From positions 62,001 through 126,000 of the forward strand of contig NZ_JAUORH010000002.1 in assembly GCF_030547425.1 (NCBI RefSeq): a stretch of 64,000 nucleotides of DNA, given 5' to 3'. Shown one piece after another: positions 51,430 through 60,058 of this stretch (the stretch's first letter is position 1; each line of letters starts with the position of its first letter). Made by a program: the position numbers and the translations under genes. Under the pieces are notes generated by a model. That model searched no databases. It worked only from the letters and a program-made list of their open reading frames with translations, and was not told the DNA's origin. Source of the DNA: Tenacibaculum sp. 1_MG-2023. Its GTDB lineage: Bacteria; Bacteroidota; Bacteroidia; Flavobacteriales; Flavobacteriaceae.

Positions 51430-52680
51430 TTAATCTAGTTTTCTAAAGGCTACACAAGCATTATGACCACCAAAACCAAATGTATTGCTCATTGCAACTT
51501 TAATCTCTCTTTTCTGAGCTTTGTTTAACGTTAAGTTTAACTCTGAGTTGATGTTTTCATCAACATTAGTATGATTAATTGTTGGAGGAACAACACCGTG
51601 TTCCATTGCTAATAAAGAAGCAATTGCTTCAATAGCACCAGCAGCACCTAACAAATGCCCTGTCATAGACTTTGTCGAGTTGATATTAATATTTTTAGCA
51701 TGATCTCCAAAAACTTCAGAGATTGCTTTTAATTCTGCAACATCTCCTAAAGGGGTTGAAGTACCGTGAGTGTTGATGTGGTCTACGTCTTCTGGTTTTA
51801 TCCCAGCATTTTCAAGACAGTTTTTCATTACTGCAATTACACCAATTCCGTCAGGGTGAGGTGCTGTCATATGGTAAGCATCAGAAGACATTCCTCCACC
51901 TATAACTTCTGCGTAAATTTTAGCTCCACGAGCTTTAGCATGTTCATATTCTTCTAAGACTATTGCACCTGCTCCTTCTCCTAAAACAAACCCATCACGT
52001 TCAGCATCAAAAGGCCTTGAAGCTGTTTCTGGACTTTCATTTCTAGTAGATAAGGCATGCATAGCATTAAAACCACCCATCCCTGCAATTGTAACAGCAG
52101 CTTCACTACCACCAGTTACAACTACATCACAATGACCTAGTCGAATGTAATTTAAAGCATCAATCATAGCATTAGCCGATGATGCACAGGCAGATACCGT
52201 AGTATAATTTGGCCCCATAAATCCATTTTTAATAGAAATATTCCCAGGAGCAATATCTGCAATCATTTTTGGGATAAAGAATGGATTGAAACGAGGTGAA
52301 CCATCTCCTTCAGCATAATTCAATACTTCATTTTGAAATGTTTCTAATCCTCCAATACCAGCTCCCCAAATAACGCCAACTCTTAATTTATCAACATCAT
52401 CAAGGTTTAATTTAGCATCGGCAATTGCTTCATCAGAAGCAACCATCGCATACTGCGTAAATTTATCCATTTTACGCGCCTCTTTTCTGTTTATAAAATC
52501 GGTCGCGTTAAAATCTTTAAGCTCACATGCGAAACGAGTTTTGAACTTGGCAGCATCAAAATACGTTATAGGTGCTGCTCCGCTAACTCCGTTAACCAAG
52601 CTATTCCAATACTCTTCTTTATTGTTTCCTATTGGCGTTAATGCGCCAAGTCCAGTTACTACAACTCGTTTTAATTGCAT
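51430..52680 (-). CDS. fabF: 3-oxoacyl-[acyl-carrier-protein] synthase II
   Basis: 416 residues. Condensing enzyme that elongates acyl-ACP with malonyl-ACP. The thiolase-fold Cys-His-His triad is visible: VSACASSANAMIDAL (Cys near 164), NTHGTSTPLGDVAEL (His near 305) and KSMTGHLLGAAGAIEA (His near 342). The start MQLKRVVVTGLGALTPIGNN and end FGFGGHNACVAFRKLD are typical. It lies 6 bases after acpP and shares its operon with rnc. Confidence 0.97.
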   Translation of the reverse strand: MQLKRVVVTGLGALTPIGNNKEEYWNSLVNGVSGAAPITYFDAAKFKTRFACELKDFNATDFINRKEARKMDKFTQYAMVASDEAIADAKLNLDDVDKLRVGVIWGAGIGGLETFQNEVLNYAEGDGSPRFNPFFIPKMIADIAPGNISIKNGFMGPNYTTVSACASSANAMIDALNYIRLGHCDVVVTGGSEAAVTIAGMGGFNAMHALSTRNESPETASRPFDAERDGFVLGEGAGAIVLEEYEHAKARGAKIYAEVIGGGMSSDAYHMTAPHPDGIGVIAVMKNCLENAGIKPEDVDHINTHGTSTPLGDVAELKAISEVFGDHAKNININSTKSMTGHLLGAAGAIEAIASLLAMEHGVVPPTINHTNVDENINSELNLTLNKAQKREIKVAMSNTFGFGGHNACVAFRKLD

Positions 52681-52686
52681 ATAATC

Positions 52687-52923
52687 TTATTTTTTTGCGT
52701 CTTCAATATAGCTAACCGCTTGACCTACAGTACCAATGTTTTCTGCTTGATCATCTGGAATTTGAATATCAAATTCTTTTTCGAATTCCATGATTAACTC
52801 AACCGTATCTAAAGAATCTGCTCCTAAATCGTTTGTGAAGCTTGCTTCGTTAGTTACTTCGTTATCGTCTACTCCTAATTTGTCTACGATAATTGCTTTT
52901 ACTCTTGATGCAATGTCTGACAT
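52687..52923 (-). CDS. acpP: Acyl carrier protein
   Basis: 78 residues, acidic. The phosphopantetheine attachment serine is Ser37 in [20 protein letters not shown]. It carries growing acyl chains for FabF and for lipid A and phospholipid synthesis. First gene of acpP-fabF-rnc. The predicted -7 box lies 31 bases upstream. Length and composition are canonical. Confidence 0.98.
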   Translation of the reverse strand: MSDIASRVKAIIVDKLGVDDNEVTNEASFTNDLGADSLDTVELIMEFEKEFDIQIPDDQAENIGTVGQAVSYIEDAKK

Positions 52924-52954
52924 AATTTGTTTGTTTTAAAATTTAAAATCGTGG

Positions 52955-52962
52955 CAAAAATA
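52955..52962 (-). promoter_or_regulatory. Putative -7 box of acpP-fabF-rnc
   Basis: The plus strand reads CAAAAATA, TATTTTTG on the minus strand, 31 bases upstream of the acpP ATG in the divergent acpP-purN spacer. Confidence 0.5.
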
Positions 52963-53103
52963 CAAATCTTAGTTATTAATTCTAACTTTTGCTCAAAAAT
53001 GTGATGTCTAAAATAAAAAAAATACCTGAATATTTTGCTACAAACACCACCATTGTTAATAATTATTCTTTTTTTTGTAGTAACAAAACAACTAAATTTT
53101 AAC

Positions 53104-53673
53104 ATGAAACGCATCGTAATTTTTGCTTCTGGTTCGGGTTCTAATGCCGAAAACATCATAAAATACTTTAATTCAACTAAAACTGCGACTGTTACTCATG
53201 TGCTTTCTAACAACCAACGTGCCAAAGTTTTTGATCGTTGTAAACGATTAAATATTGACGCTTCTTTATTTGACAAAGAGAGCTTTAGCAAAGATGACAC
53301 TGTTTTAAACTTTTTACTCGCTGAAGCTGATATTATAGTGTTAGCGGGGTTTTTATGGCGTATTCCTTCTAAAATTGTAGAAGCTTTTCCTAATAAAATA
53401 ATCAATATACACCCAGCATTGCTGCCAAAACATGGAGGAAAAGGAATGTACGGCATGAATGTACACAAAGCTGTAAAAGAAAATAATGAAACTGAAACAG
53501 GCATTACCATTCATTATGTGAATGAAAATTATGATGAAGGAGCTATTGTCTACCAAGCCAAAACGGCTGTTTCTTCTGAAGATACTCCTGAAACCATTGC
53601 TCAAAAAGTTCATGAATTAGAGTATGAACATTTTCCTAAGATTATTGAAGAGGTAATACTACAGAATGGGTAA
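53104..53673 (+). CDS. purN: Phosphoribosylglycinamide formyltransferase
   Basis: 189 residues from ATG 53104 (MKRIVIFASGSGSNAENIIK); the frame extends upstream into the promoter region and is not used. It transfers a formyl group from 10-formyl-THF to GAR in purine synthesis. Motifs: GSGSN phosphate loop near 9-13, active-site NIHPALLPKHGG with the Asn and His near 102-113, and Asp in NYDEGAIV near 141. Short but normal for Bacteroidetes. It overlaps the next gene by 8 bases, so the two are coupled. Confidence 0.95.
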   Translation: MKRIVIFASGSGSNAENIIKYFNSTKTATVTHVLSNNQRAKVFDRCKRLNIDASLFDKESFSKDDTVLNFLLAEADIIVLAGFLWRIPSKIVEAFPNKIINIHPALLPKHGGKGMYGMNVHKAVKENNETETGITIHYVNENYDEGAIVYQAKTAVSSEDTPETIAQKVHELEYEHFPKIIEEVILQNG

Positions 53674-54304
53674 GAAAAAAAAGTATTATGTAGTCTGGAA
53701 AGGAAAAAAAACTGGTGTTTTTTCATCATGGAGTGCTTGTAAAAAACAAATTGACGGATTTACTGGTGCACAATACAAGGCCTTTACTGATAAAAAAGAA
53801 GCTGAATTAGCATTAAAGAAGAGTTATAACGAGTATAGAGGAAAAGACACTAAAAAAACAACGCTTTCTCTGGAGGAAAAAGCCAAATATGGTTCTCCTA
53901 TTTTAGAAAGTATATCTGTTGATGCTGCTTGTGCAGGAAACCCTGGTTTGATGGAATACAGAGGTGTTTTAACTCATAATAAGAAAGAAATATTTAAAAT
54001 GGGACCATTTAAGAACGGTACTAATAATATTGGTGAGTTCTTAGCTCTTGTGCATGGAATTGCTTTGTTAAAAAGTAAAAACATGGATTCTCTCCCAATT
54101 TATTCGGATTCTAAAATAGCTATGAGCTGGGTTAAAAAGAAGCAATGCAGAACCAATATTACATTTGATAGCTCTAATAAAGATATTTTAGACTTAATTA
54201 GACGTGCTGAAACCTGGTTACAACAAAACTCATTTAAAAACCCATTGTTAAAGTGGGAAACTAAAGCTTGGGGCGAAATTCCTGCTGATTTTGGTAGAAA
54301 ATAA
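53666..54304 (+). CDS. Ribonuclease H with N-terminal viroplasmin-type RNA-binding domain
   Basis: 212 residues. The N-terminal caulimovirus viroplasmin/RNase H1 hybrid-binding domain (about 1-50) reads KYYVVWKGKKTGVFSSWSAC. The RNase H domain (about 72-212) has Asp in ISVDAACAGNPGL, Glu in NNIGEFLALVHG, Asp in PIYSDSKIAM and a C-terminal IPADFGRK. It cleaves RNA in RNA-DNA hybrids. The substitution of the usual TDGS by VDAAC-GNPG is common in this Bacteroidetes subfamily. It overlaps purN by 8 bases and is followed by a hairpin shared with the convergent gene. Confidence 0.88.
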   Translation: MGKKKKYYVVWKGKKTGVFSSWSACKKQIDGFTGAQYKAFTDKKEAELALKKSYNEYRGKDTKKTTLSLEEKAKYGSPILESISVDAACAGNPGLMEYRGVLTHNKKEIFKMGPFKNGTNNIGEFLALVHGIALLKSKNMDSLPIYSDSKIAMSWVKKKQCRTNITFDSSNKDILDLIRRAETWLQQNSFKNPLLKWETKAWGEIPADFGRK

Positions 54305-54307
54305 AAA

Positions 54308-54330
54308 ACCGAGTATATAAAATACTCGGT
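54308..54330. terminator. Hairpin between RNase H and MORN-like genes
   Basis: ACCGAGTAT (54308-54316), ATAAA, ATACTCGGT (54322-54330). On the minus strand it is followed by six T, so it mainly serves the convergent gene. Confidence 0.8.
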
Positions 54331-54359
54331 CTAATTCTCTTATTCTGCAAAATATTAAC

Positions 54360-54707
54360 TTATTTCACTGCCATTTTGGTCTCTTCCTTCCAAGTTTGCA
54401 CGCTTGCTATGGCATTATCTTTAAAATCAATTTCTTTCAATCCATCTTCTTTCCACATAAACCATTTACCTACTTTTTTTCCTACTTCATAATGACCAAT
54501 AGCTACTTTATTCCCCTTCTTATCAAAAGAAGTCCAAGTACCTGTTAACTTTTTATCTTTGAAAAAACCTTGCTCTTTAATAGTACCGTCCTTATAAAAA
54601 TAAGTGGCTTTTACTAAATCACCCTCAACTTCATATTTTGGTTCTATGTCCTGAGCTTGTAAAAAAGATACGGACAATACACAAGCTGCTATTATTAATT
54701 TTTTCAT
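54360..54707 (-). CDS. Secreted MORN/YwqK-like repeat protein
   Basis: 115 residues with signal peptide MKKLIIAACVLSVSFLQAQ. The mature part contains repeats of the toxin-antitoxin-YwqK/MORN-like kind: ATYFYKDGTIKEQGFFKDKK, LTGTWTSFDKKGNKVAIGHY and KKVGKWFMWKEDGLKEIDFK, each with a G-x-W/Y-x2-[FY] strand pair. Such small periplasmic proteins are common in Flavobacteriaceae and often carry the unsupported name nicotinic acid mononucleotide adenylyltransferase. No enzymatic motif is present. Promoter box TATATTTG lies upstream. Confidence 0.82.
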   Translation of the reverse strand: MKKLIIAACVLSVSFLQAQDIEPKYEVEGDLVKATYFYKDGTIKEQGFFKDKKLTGTWTSFDKKGNKVAIGHYEVGKKVGKWFMWKEDGLKEIDFKDNAIASVQTWKEETKMAVK

Positions 54708-54741
54708 AATCTAAATCTTTTAAAGTTAATACCTGTTAACA

Positions 54742-54749
54742 CAAATATA
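54742..54749 (-). promoter_or_regulatory. Putative -7 box of the MORN-like gene
   Basis: The plus strand reads CAAATATA, TATATTTG on the minus strand, 34 bases upstream of the ATG at 54707. Confidence 0.45.
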
Positions 54750-54880
54750 CAAAAAATTTACATATTTGAAACATTTACATAACATTAAATTAACATTGGA
54801 TACTTTCAACAATTCTTTATTAGCTAAAAAACATTTTTAAAACCTTATATTTACATGTATTAACCTTTAAAAAAATTATT

Positions 54881-55081
54881 ATGGCAGTAATGAAAGTAAT
54901 TGAAATTTTAGCTAATTCTGAAAAAAATTGGGAAGACGCCACTAAAAAGGCCATTAAACAAGCTTCTAAATCAGTAAAAGGAATTAAATCTGCTTTTGTA
55001 CAATCACAAAGTGTAGTTGTAAATAATGATGAAGTAACCGAATTTAGAGTAAACCTAAAAGTAACTTTTGAAGTAAAGTAA
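54881..55081 (+). CDS. Dodecin-family flavin-binding protein
   Basis: 66 residues. Matches the dodecin fold: VIEILANSEKNWEDATKKAI at the start, the helix continuing KQASKSVKGIKSAFV, and strands VVNNDEVTEFRVNLKVTFEV. Dodecins assemble into hollow dodecamers that store riboflavin or FMN, or CoA in some bacteria. The Trp at residue 17 is at the flavin-stacking position in many members. Single gene with a hairpin terminator. Confidence 0.9.
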   Translation: MAVMKVIEILANSEKNWEDATKKAIKQASKSVKGIKSAFVQSQSVVVNNDEVTEFRVNLKVTFEVK

Positions 55082-55104
55082 CCTTAATACATACTAACTA
55101 TTAC

Positions 55105-55134
55105 ATGCGGTTTTGATAACTATCTAAACCGCAT
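55105..55134 (+). terminator. Dodecin terminator
   Basis: ATGCGGTTT (55105-55113), 12-base loop, AAACCGCAT (55126-55134), then ATTTTA. Confidence 0.75.
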
Positions 55135-55154
55135 ATTTTACCTTTATTTTATAT

Positions 55155-55508
55155 ATGAACATCTTACAATATATCCTTTTATCAATAGTTGCTTTCATCC
55201 ACTTATACATTCTAATATTAGAAATGCTATTATGGACTACCCCTAAAGGAATAAAAACTTTCGGTTTAAAATCTGAGAGTTTTGCTGAAGAAACAAAAGT
55301 ATTAGCTGCCAACCAAGGTCTATATAATGGTTTCCTTGCTGCTGGCTTAATTTGGTCTATTTTATCCCAAAAAACTGATGTTGCTATATTTTTTCTAATT
55401 TGTGTTTTTATTGCTGGTGCTTATGGTTCTTTTTCTACAAAAAAACCTCGTATTTTTGTCATCCAATCTATACCTGCCTTATTAGGATTAGTTTGTCTTA
55501 TACTATAA
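55155..55508 (+). CDS. DUF1304 membrane protein
   Basis: 117 residues, four predicted membrane spans (about 5-25, 50-68, 75-92, 98-116). ILEMLLWTTPKGIKTFGLKS and VLAANQGLYNGFLAAGLIWS are the DUF1304 hallmarks (conserved Glu, Trp and the NQGxYNGxLA motif). Function of the family is unknown. It precedes the MscS channel gene by 56 bases and could share its transcript. Confidence 0.9.
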   Translation: MNILQYILLSIVAFIHLYILILEMLLWTTPKGIKTFGLKSESFAEETKVLAANQGLYNGFLAAGLIWSILSQKTDVAIFFLICVFIAGAYGSFSTKKPRIFVIQSIPALLGLVCLIL

Positions 55509-55564
55509 AAACCAACTACTACTAACTAAAATCATTTATTAACAACTAAAATTTACCATAAGAA

Positions 55565-56371
55565 ATGGAAAAGTATTTAGAAAATTTTCAAGATTTAATA
55601 ATCACCTACGCTCCAAAAGCGATTATGGCTATTATTATTTACATCGTAGGTTCTTATATTATTAGCCTACTACTTAGAGCTACCAAAAAAATAATGGTTA
55701 AAAGAGAAGTAGATGTTACACTACAAAAATTCCTAATTAATTTACTGCATTGGGCATTAAAAATCCTTTTAATAATCACAGTAATAGCAAAACTAGGGGT
55801 TGAAACCACGTCATTTGCCGCTATCTTAGCCTCAGCTGGTTTAGCTGTTGGTTTAGCTTTACAAGGTTCTTTGGGTAATTTTGCTGGAGGTGTTTTAATT
55901 ATGCTTTTTAAACCTTTTAAAATTGGTGATTTGATAGAGGCTCAAGGAGAAATTGGTGTTGTAAAAGAAATAGAAATTTTCACTACTAAACTTACAGGCT
56001 TATCTAATAAAGAAATAATTATACCTAATGGTTCTTTATCTAACGGGAACATTGTTAATTACTCTACAGAAGGTACTCGTAGAGTAGATTTAACTTTTGG
56101 TGTTTCTTACGATGCAGATATTAAACAAACTAAAGAAATATTAATGGATGTTATTACCTCACACCCAAAAGTATTGAAAGATCCTGCTCCTACCGTAAAT
56201 GTATCTGAATTGGCAGATAGTTCTGTGAATTTTGCTGTTAGACCTTGGTCTAAAACAGAAGATTACTGGTCTGTTTACTTCGATATAACTGAAAACACTA
56301 AAATTGCCTTAGATAACGCTGGAATTGAAATTCCTTACCCACACTCTGTTGAAATTCACAAAGAGGGTTAA
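55565..56371 (+). CDS. Small-conductance mechanosensitive channel (MscS family)
   Basis: 268 residues. Three N-terminal membrane helices (about 15-37, 56-80, 85-112); the pore helix AAILASAGLAVGLALQGSLGNFAGGVLIML near 89-118 contains the A/G packing pattern of MscS. The beta-domain IGDLIEAQGEIGVVKEIEIF and the C-terminal ferredoxin-like part DLTFGVSYDADIKQTKEIL follow. It releases solutes on hypo-osmotic shock. The stop overlaps that of the convergent tsaB by 4 bases, with no hairpin. Confidence 0.95.
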   Translation: MEKYLENFQDLIITYAPKAIMAIIIYIVGSYIISLLLRATKKIMVKREVDVTLQKFLINLLHWALKILLIITVIAKLGVETTSFAAILASAGLAVGLALQGSLGNFAGGVLIMLFKPFKIGDLIEAQGEIGVVKEIEIFTTKLTGLSNKEIIIPNGSLSNGNIVNYSTEGTRRVDLTFGVSYDADIKQTKEILMDVITSHPKVLKDPAPTVNVSELADSSVNFAVRPWSKTEDYWSVYFDITENTKIALDNAGIEIPYPHSVEIHKEG

Positions 56372-57042
56372 CGTTTTTTTTCAGGCGTAACTACAAAATC
56401 TTTTAGATAGAAAGGTTCAAAATAAGCGACATCTTCGATGTCGTTTTTTTTGTATTTATCAAAACTTAACTTTACCATTTCTTTTGCTGAAGGAAACTCT
56501 CCGTCAATAAAAACTGCATTTTCGTGCGTAATAACTTCTTTACATTTTTCTGCTCCATCACCTAAAAAATATACTTTTCCTATTGACAAATACTCTTGAA
56601 AAGAATTTTCATCTATAATTTCTGCTTTTATATCTCTTACCTGTTCGTATTTAGAATTATATACAGCTGCATATACTTCCATACGACGTGCGTCTAACAT
56701 CGGGACAACAACTCCTTCCTCTACAGAAACTTTATGAGCTAATGATTGTAATGTTTCAATAGATATTAAAGGTTTATCAAATGCAAAACACAATCCTTTT
56801 GCTGCCGAAACCCCAATACGTAATCCTGTGTAAGAACCTGGACCTTTACTAACTGCTACAGCATCAATATTACTAAAAGAAAGTTTTGCTTCTTGCATTA
56901 CCTGCTGAATAAACGGATGTAACTTTTCGGCATGTGAATAGTTACCATCATTTAGTTCTTGTATTGCTAAAAGTTCTCCTTTTTTTGCTACGCTAACCGA
57001 GCAGTTTTTAGTTGCCGTTTCTATATGTAAGATTGTTGCCAA
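56368..57042 (-). CDS. tsaB: tRNA threonylcarbamoyladenosine biosynthesis protein TsaB
   Basis: 224 residues. ASKHA-fold partner of TsaD in making t6A37 on ANN-decoding tRNAs. LHIETATKNCSVSVAKKGEL at the start, VAVSKGPGSYTGLRIGVSAA near 63-82, KGLCFAFDKPLISIETLQSL and VPMLDARRMEVYAAVYN are the family markers. The start codon is TTG at 57042 (MATILHIETA); no ATG lies close. A TATCTTTG box on the minus strand is 20 bases upstream, which supports this start. It overlaps the mscS-like gene tail-to-tail. Confidence 0.93.
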   Translation of the reverse strand: MATILHIETATKNCSVSVAKKGELLAIQELNDGNYSHAEKLHPFIQQVMQEAKLSFSNIDAVAVSKGPGSYTGLRIGVSAAKGLCFAFDKPLISIETLQSLAHKVSVEEGVVVPMLDARRMEVYAAVYNSKYEQVRDIKAEIIDENSFQEYLSIGKVYFLGDGAEKCKEVITHENAVFIDGEFPSAKEMVKLSFDKYKKNDIEDVAYFEPFYLKDFVVTPEKKR

Positions 57043-57062
57043 ATCTGAAATTTATTTTTTGA

Positions 57063-57070
57063 CAAAGATA
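57063..57070 (-). promoter_or_regulatory. Putative -7 box of tsaB
   Basis: The plus strand reads CAAAGATA, TATCTTTG on the minus strand, 20 bases before the TTG start. Confidence 0.5.
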
Positions 57071-57140
57071 CATTATAAAGAAAAACCTCATTAGTAAAAT
57101 TCTAACAAGGCTCTTCCAACAATAAATATATCTTTCTTAG

Positions 57141-58472
57141 TTAGTCAACGATTGACTCTCCGTAGTAAAACTTCAATACTTTTGTTTTAAATACAAAATC
57201 GTATTTAGCTCTAATCATTGCTCCTTCTGCATTTACTAATCGATTACGTACTTGATCAAAATCGAATTGAGTCATTGATCCGTAATCATAACTTACCTGA
57301 GCATTTTTAAACGCTTCTTTTTGAGCTTCTAATGATACCTGCGCTGCTTCATAAGTTTTAGCTGCTGCTTTTGCATCTAAAAAAGCACTTTCTATTTCTT
57401 GTTGTAGTTGTAGTTTTTGATTTTCAAGAGCAAGTTGAGAAACTTCTTTATTTATAACAGATTTTTTTACTCTGTTTTTTGTTTGAAAACGATTAAAGAT
57501 TGGGATATTAAGTGACAAGCCTAAATTATATCTAATTCTATCTTTTGTTTGTTTAAAAAAGTAGGCATTAGTTTGACTTGGGAATAGGTTATTAAACTGA
57601 TGAAAGTAAGAACTACTTGCTCCTATTGAATAAGACAAGTTGGGTAAGTAAGCTCCTTTTTCTAACTTAATATTTAAGTCGGCATTACTTACATCTAACT
57701 TAGCTCTTTCTATATCTGGCCAAGCAGATAAAGCTTTTTCATATACTACGTTAGAATTTTCATATAGCAATGCTGCCGAAGGAGTTCCCACTTCAATATC
57801 TGCTACATCAAAGTCTTCTGATGAAATCTGTAATAATTGACTTAACCTTAGTAAAGCTATGCTCAAAGTATTTTCTTGTAACACTACACTTTGAAAATCA
57901 TTCGCAGCTGTTGACTCAACATTTAATAAATCTCCTTTTGGAATTACTCCTCCTTCAAACTGAGCTCTTGCTCTTTCTATTTGTTTTTTACTAATCTCTG
58001 CTTGAACTGTTGCAACCGATAAGTTTTCTTTTGCAAACAACACATTTAAGTATTCATTTACTACATTTAAAGAAATATCATTTTCTATTTTAGCCAAGTC
58101 CAGCTCACTTCCTTTTACATTTAATTGTGCCTGCTTTTTTTGATTTAAGTTTCTAAATCCATTAAAAATAGTTCCTCTAGTTGATAGTCCAAATGAAGAA
58201 TTGAAATTCTGAGTATTCTTTAAAACCCCAGTTTGGTCTGGTGATAAACCAGAACTAAAACCAGCGCTAGATGAAGCGTTTAAATCAGGCAAAAAGTTTC
58301 CTTTAGATATTTCAACATCTTTTTCAGCCAATTGAACGTTTAAGCGATTTTGCTTAACTGTTATATTATTTTTTAAGGCGTAATCTACACACTCTTTAAG
58401 TGTCCATTGTTTTTGTGAAAAAACAGCTATAGAAGTAAAAATAGCTGCAAATAATGCAATTTTAGTTTTCAA
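57141..58472 (-). CDS. TolC-family outer-membrane efflux protein
   Basis: 443 residues. A signal peptide (KIALFAAIFTSIAVFSQ) is followed by two outer-membrane-factor repeats with long helices (LKECVDYALKNNITVKQNRL near 25-44; GGVIPKGDLLNVESTAANDF near 178-197; SYDYGSMTQFDFDQVRNRLV near 396-415). It forms the trimeric exit duct of a type I or RND export system. No adaptor or pump gene is adjacent in the window; upstream on the same strand is the oxidase assembly cluster. The start is TTG 58472, as no suitable ATG is present. The 196-base gap upstream holds no recognised site. Confidence 0.9.
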   Translation of the reverse strand: MKTKIALFAAIFTSIAVFSQKQWTLKECVDYALKNNITVKQNRLNVQLAEKDVEISKGNFLPDLNASSSAGFSSGLSPDQTGVLKNTQNFNSSFGLSTRGTIFNGFRNLNQKKQAQLNVKGSELDLAKIENDISLNVVNEYLNVLFAKENLSVATVQAEISKKQIERARAQFEGGVIPKGDLLNVESTAANDFQSVVLQENTLSIALLRLSQLLQISSEDFDVADIEVGTPSAALLYENSNVVYEKALSAWPDIERAKLDVSNADLNIKLEKGAYLPNLSYSIGASSSYFHQFNNLFPSQTNAYFFKQTKDRIRYNLGLSLNIPIFNRFQTKNRVKKSVINKEVSQLALENQKLQLQQEIESAFLDAKAAAKTYEAAQVSLEAQKEAFKNAQVSYDYGSMTQFDFDQVRNRLVNAEGAMIRAKYDFVFKTKVLKFYYGESIVD

Positions 58473-58668
58473 AAGATCAATATTTTTTATTTAAACTCAG
58501 TTAGTTTATATTTTTAAAAGTAGAAATATATTGCTTTTCTGTTAATTATAGAAAAACTAGCAAACAATTTTACACTCTAACGTATAAAAACGATAAATTA
58601 TTTTTACTGCGTCTATATGACGATTAAAACTGAGAAATGTTACAAAAAATATTCCTGATTTAAGAATA

Positions 58669-58881
58669 CTAGTTTTTTGCTTTCTTTTTATGACGATAAA
58701 TAAAGTAAAATAATAGCCCTACTAATATATACGGAAACACCATTAAATACGTAATTCCATTATTTACTCCTTCAGCAATAGTTTCATTACCACCTTCAAT
58801 CACTGCCTTACACATTGCACATTGTGCAGAAGCATCAATCGAAAATGCAACAAACATTAAAAATATAATCTTTTTAAACAT
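58669..58881 (-). CDS. Small CxxC membrane protein of the oxidase cluster
   Basis: 70 residues: signal peptide (MFKKIIFLMFVAFSIDASA), then QCAMCKAVIEGG with a CxxC pair just after the predicted cleavage site, and one membrane helix (YLMVFPYILVGLLFYFIY) before a basic tail. The CxxC would face the periplasm. Its ATG overlaps the end of the DUF420 gene by 8 bases. Position at the end of a cytochrome oxidase assembly run and the exposed CxxC suggest a copper or redox role; this is inference. Confidence 0.8.
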   Translation of the reverse strand: MFKKIIFLMFVAFSIDASAQCAMCKAVIEGGNETIAEGVNNGITYLMVFPYILVGLLFYFIYRHKKKAKN

Positions 58882-59398
58882 AATAAGGTGATATCATTAA
58901 ATAAACAACTACTCCAGTAACCGCTACATATAACCATAACGGAAATGTAATTTTAGCAATTTTTCTATGCTCAGGAAAATTACCTAAACGAGCTCTCATA
59001 AATGTAATTAGCACAAACGGTATAATTACTATTGATAACAATATATGAGTTATTAAAATGAAAAAATACACGTACTTAATCATTCCCTCTCCTCCAAACT
59101 TAGTAGAATCCGAAGTCATATGATATGCTACATACATTACTAAGAATAATGCTGAGCAAATTATAGCCGTCGTATTTAGCTGCTCATGCAGCTTTCTTTT
59201 TCCCTTTTTAATAGCTACTACCGACGCCACCAGCAATACTGCTGTAAAACCATTTATACTCGCATAAATAGGTGGTAAAAAAGACAACGGTTCTACATTA
59301 GGTATTTTTACACCAAATAAAGCGGCCACTGCAATAGGAATTACAATAGAAACTATGGTAATAAGTTTTTTATATTTTTTCTCTTCTGCTGTACTCAT
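58874..59398 (-). CDS. DUF420 membrane protein (oxidase-associated)
   Basis: 174 residues, about five membrane spans. SFLPPIYASINGFTAVLLVA and YVAYHMTSDSTKFGGEGMIK, then FFILITHILLSIVIIPFVLI with conserved His, match DUF420, which is regularly found beside SCO and cytochrome oxidase genes (CtaM-like). Proteins related to it assist assembly of heme-copper oxidases. It starts 1 base after the SCO gene stop and overlaps the CxxC gene. Confidence 0.9.
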   Translation of the reverse strand: MSTAEEKKYKKLITIVSIVIPIAVAALFGVKIPNVEPLSFLPPIYASINGFTAVLLVASVVAIKKGKRKLHEQLNTTAIICSALFLVMYVAYHMTSDSTKFGGEGMIKYVYFFILITHILLSIVIIPFVLITFMRARLGNFPEHRKIAKITFPLWLYVAVTGVVVYLMISPYYV

Positions 59399-59399
59399 T

Positions 59400-60047
59400 T
59401 TACTCTTTAAGTAATAACTTAATATCCTCTTTTAATTCACTGATTTGATTTCCAAAATTATGCTCATCTAAAGCACGGTAGTACATAACTGGATTCCCGT
59501 GTTCATCATAACGTGAACGAATATATCCATCTTTATCTACTAATGCAAATAACCCAGAATGTTCAAATCCTCCATGGCTTGCTTCTCCTTTTCCAGCATA
59601 CAGCTTGAAACCTTCATTTGATAAATCATATACAACGTCCTCTGGTTTGCCTGTTAACAAATGCCAGTTTTTATGATTTATTCCATTATTCTTAGCGTAT
59701 TCTTTTAATTGGTGTGGGGTATCAATTTCTGGAGTGATTGAAAATGATGCTATACCGAAGTTAGGATTCCCCATAAATTCATTTTGAATTTCCACCATTT
59801 GCGCATTCATTAAAGGGCAGATTGTTGGACAAGTAGCAAAGAAAAACTCAACCACATATACTTTACCTTCATAATCCTTATTAGTGATTGGTTTACCTTC
59901 TTGATTGATAAACTCAAAATCTGGTACTTTATTAAACTTATGCAAATTAGCTGTTTGGAAGTGTGCTACAATTTTTGGAACTGCATAAATACCAAAAAGT
60001 AATACTATCAATGAAATACCTATGTATGAATAATTTTGTTTTTTCAT
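59400..60047 (-). CDS. SCO1/SenC-family copper chaperone
   Basis: 215 residues with one N-terminal membrane anchor (about 8-27). Thioredoxin fold with the copper motif CPTICP, cysteines at 73 and 77, and the distal His in GGFEHSGLFALVDKDG near 163-178. It delivers copper to the CuA site of cytochrome c oxidase subunit II in the periplasm. It lies between a cysteine-less paralogue and DUF420 in the oxidase operon. Confidence 0.93.
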   Translation of the reverse strand: MKKQNYSYIGISLIVLLFGIYAVPKIVAHFQTANLHKFNKVPDFEFINQEGKPITNKDYEGKVYVVEFFFATCPTICPLMNAQMVEIQNEFMGNPNFGIASFSITPEIDTPHQLKEYAKNNGINHKNWHLLTGKPEDVVYDLSNEGFKLYAGKGEASHGGFEHSGLFALVDKDGYIRSRYDEHGNPVMYYRALDEHNFGNQISELKEDIKLLLKE

Positions 60048-60058
60048 GTGAGTCCTTC

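Noticed and set aside
52899-53159. Minus-strand 86-residue frame across the acpP-purN spacer
   Set aside because: It overlaps two certain gene starts and their promoter region and shows no protein-like features.
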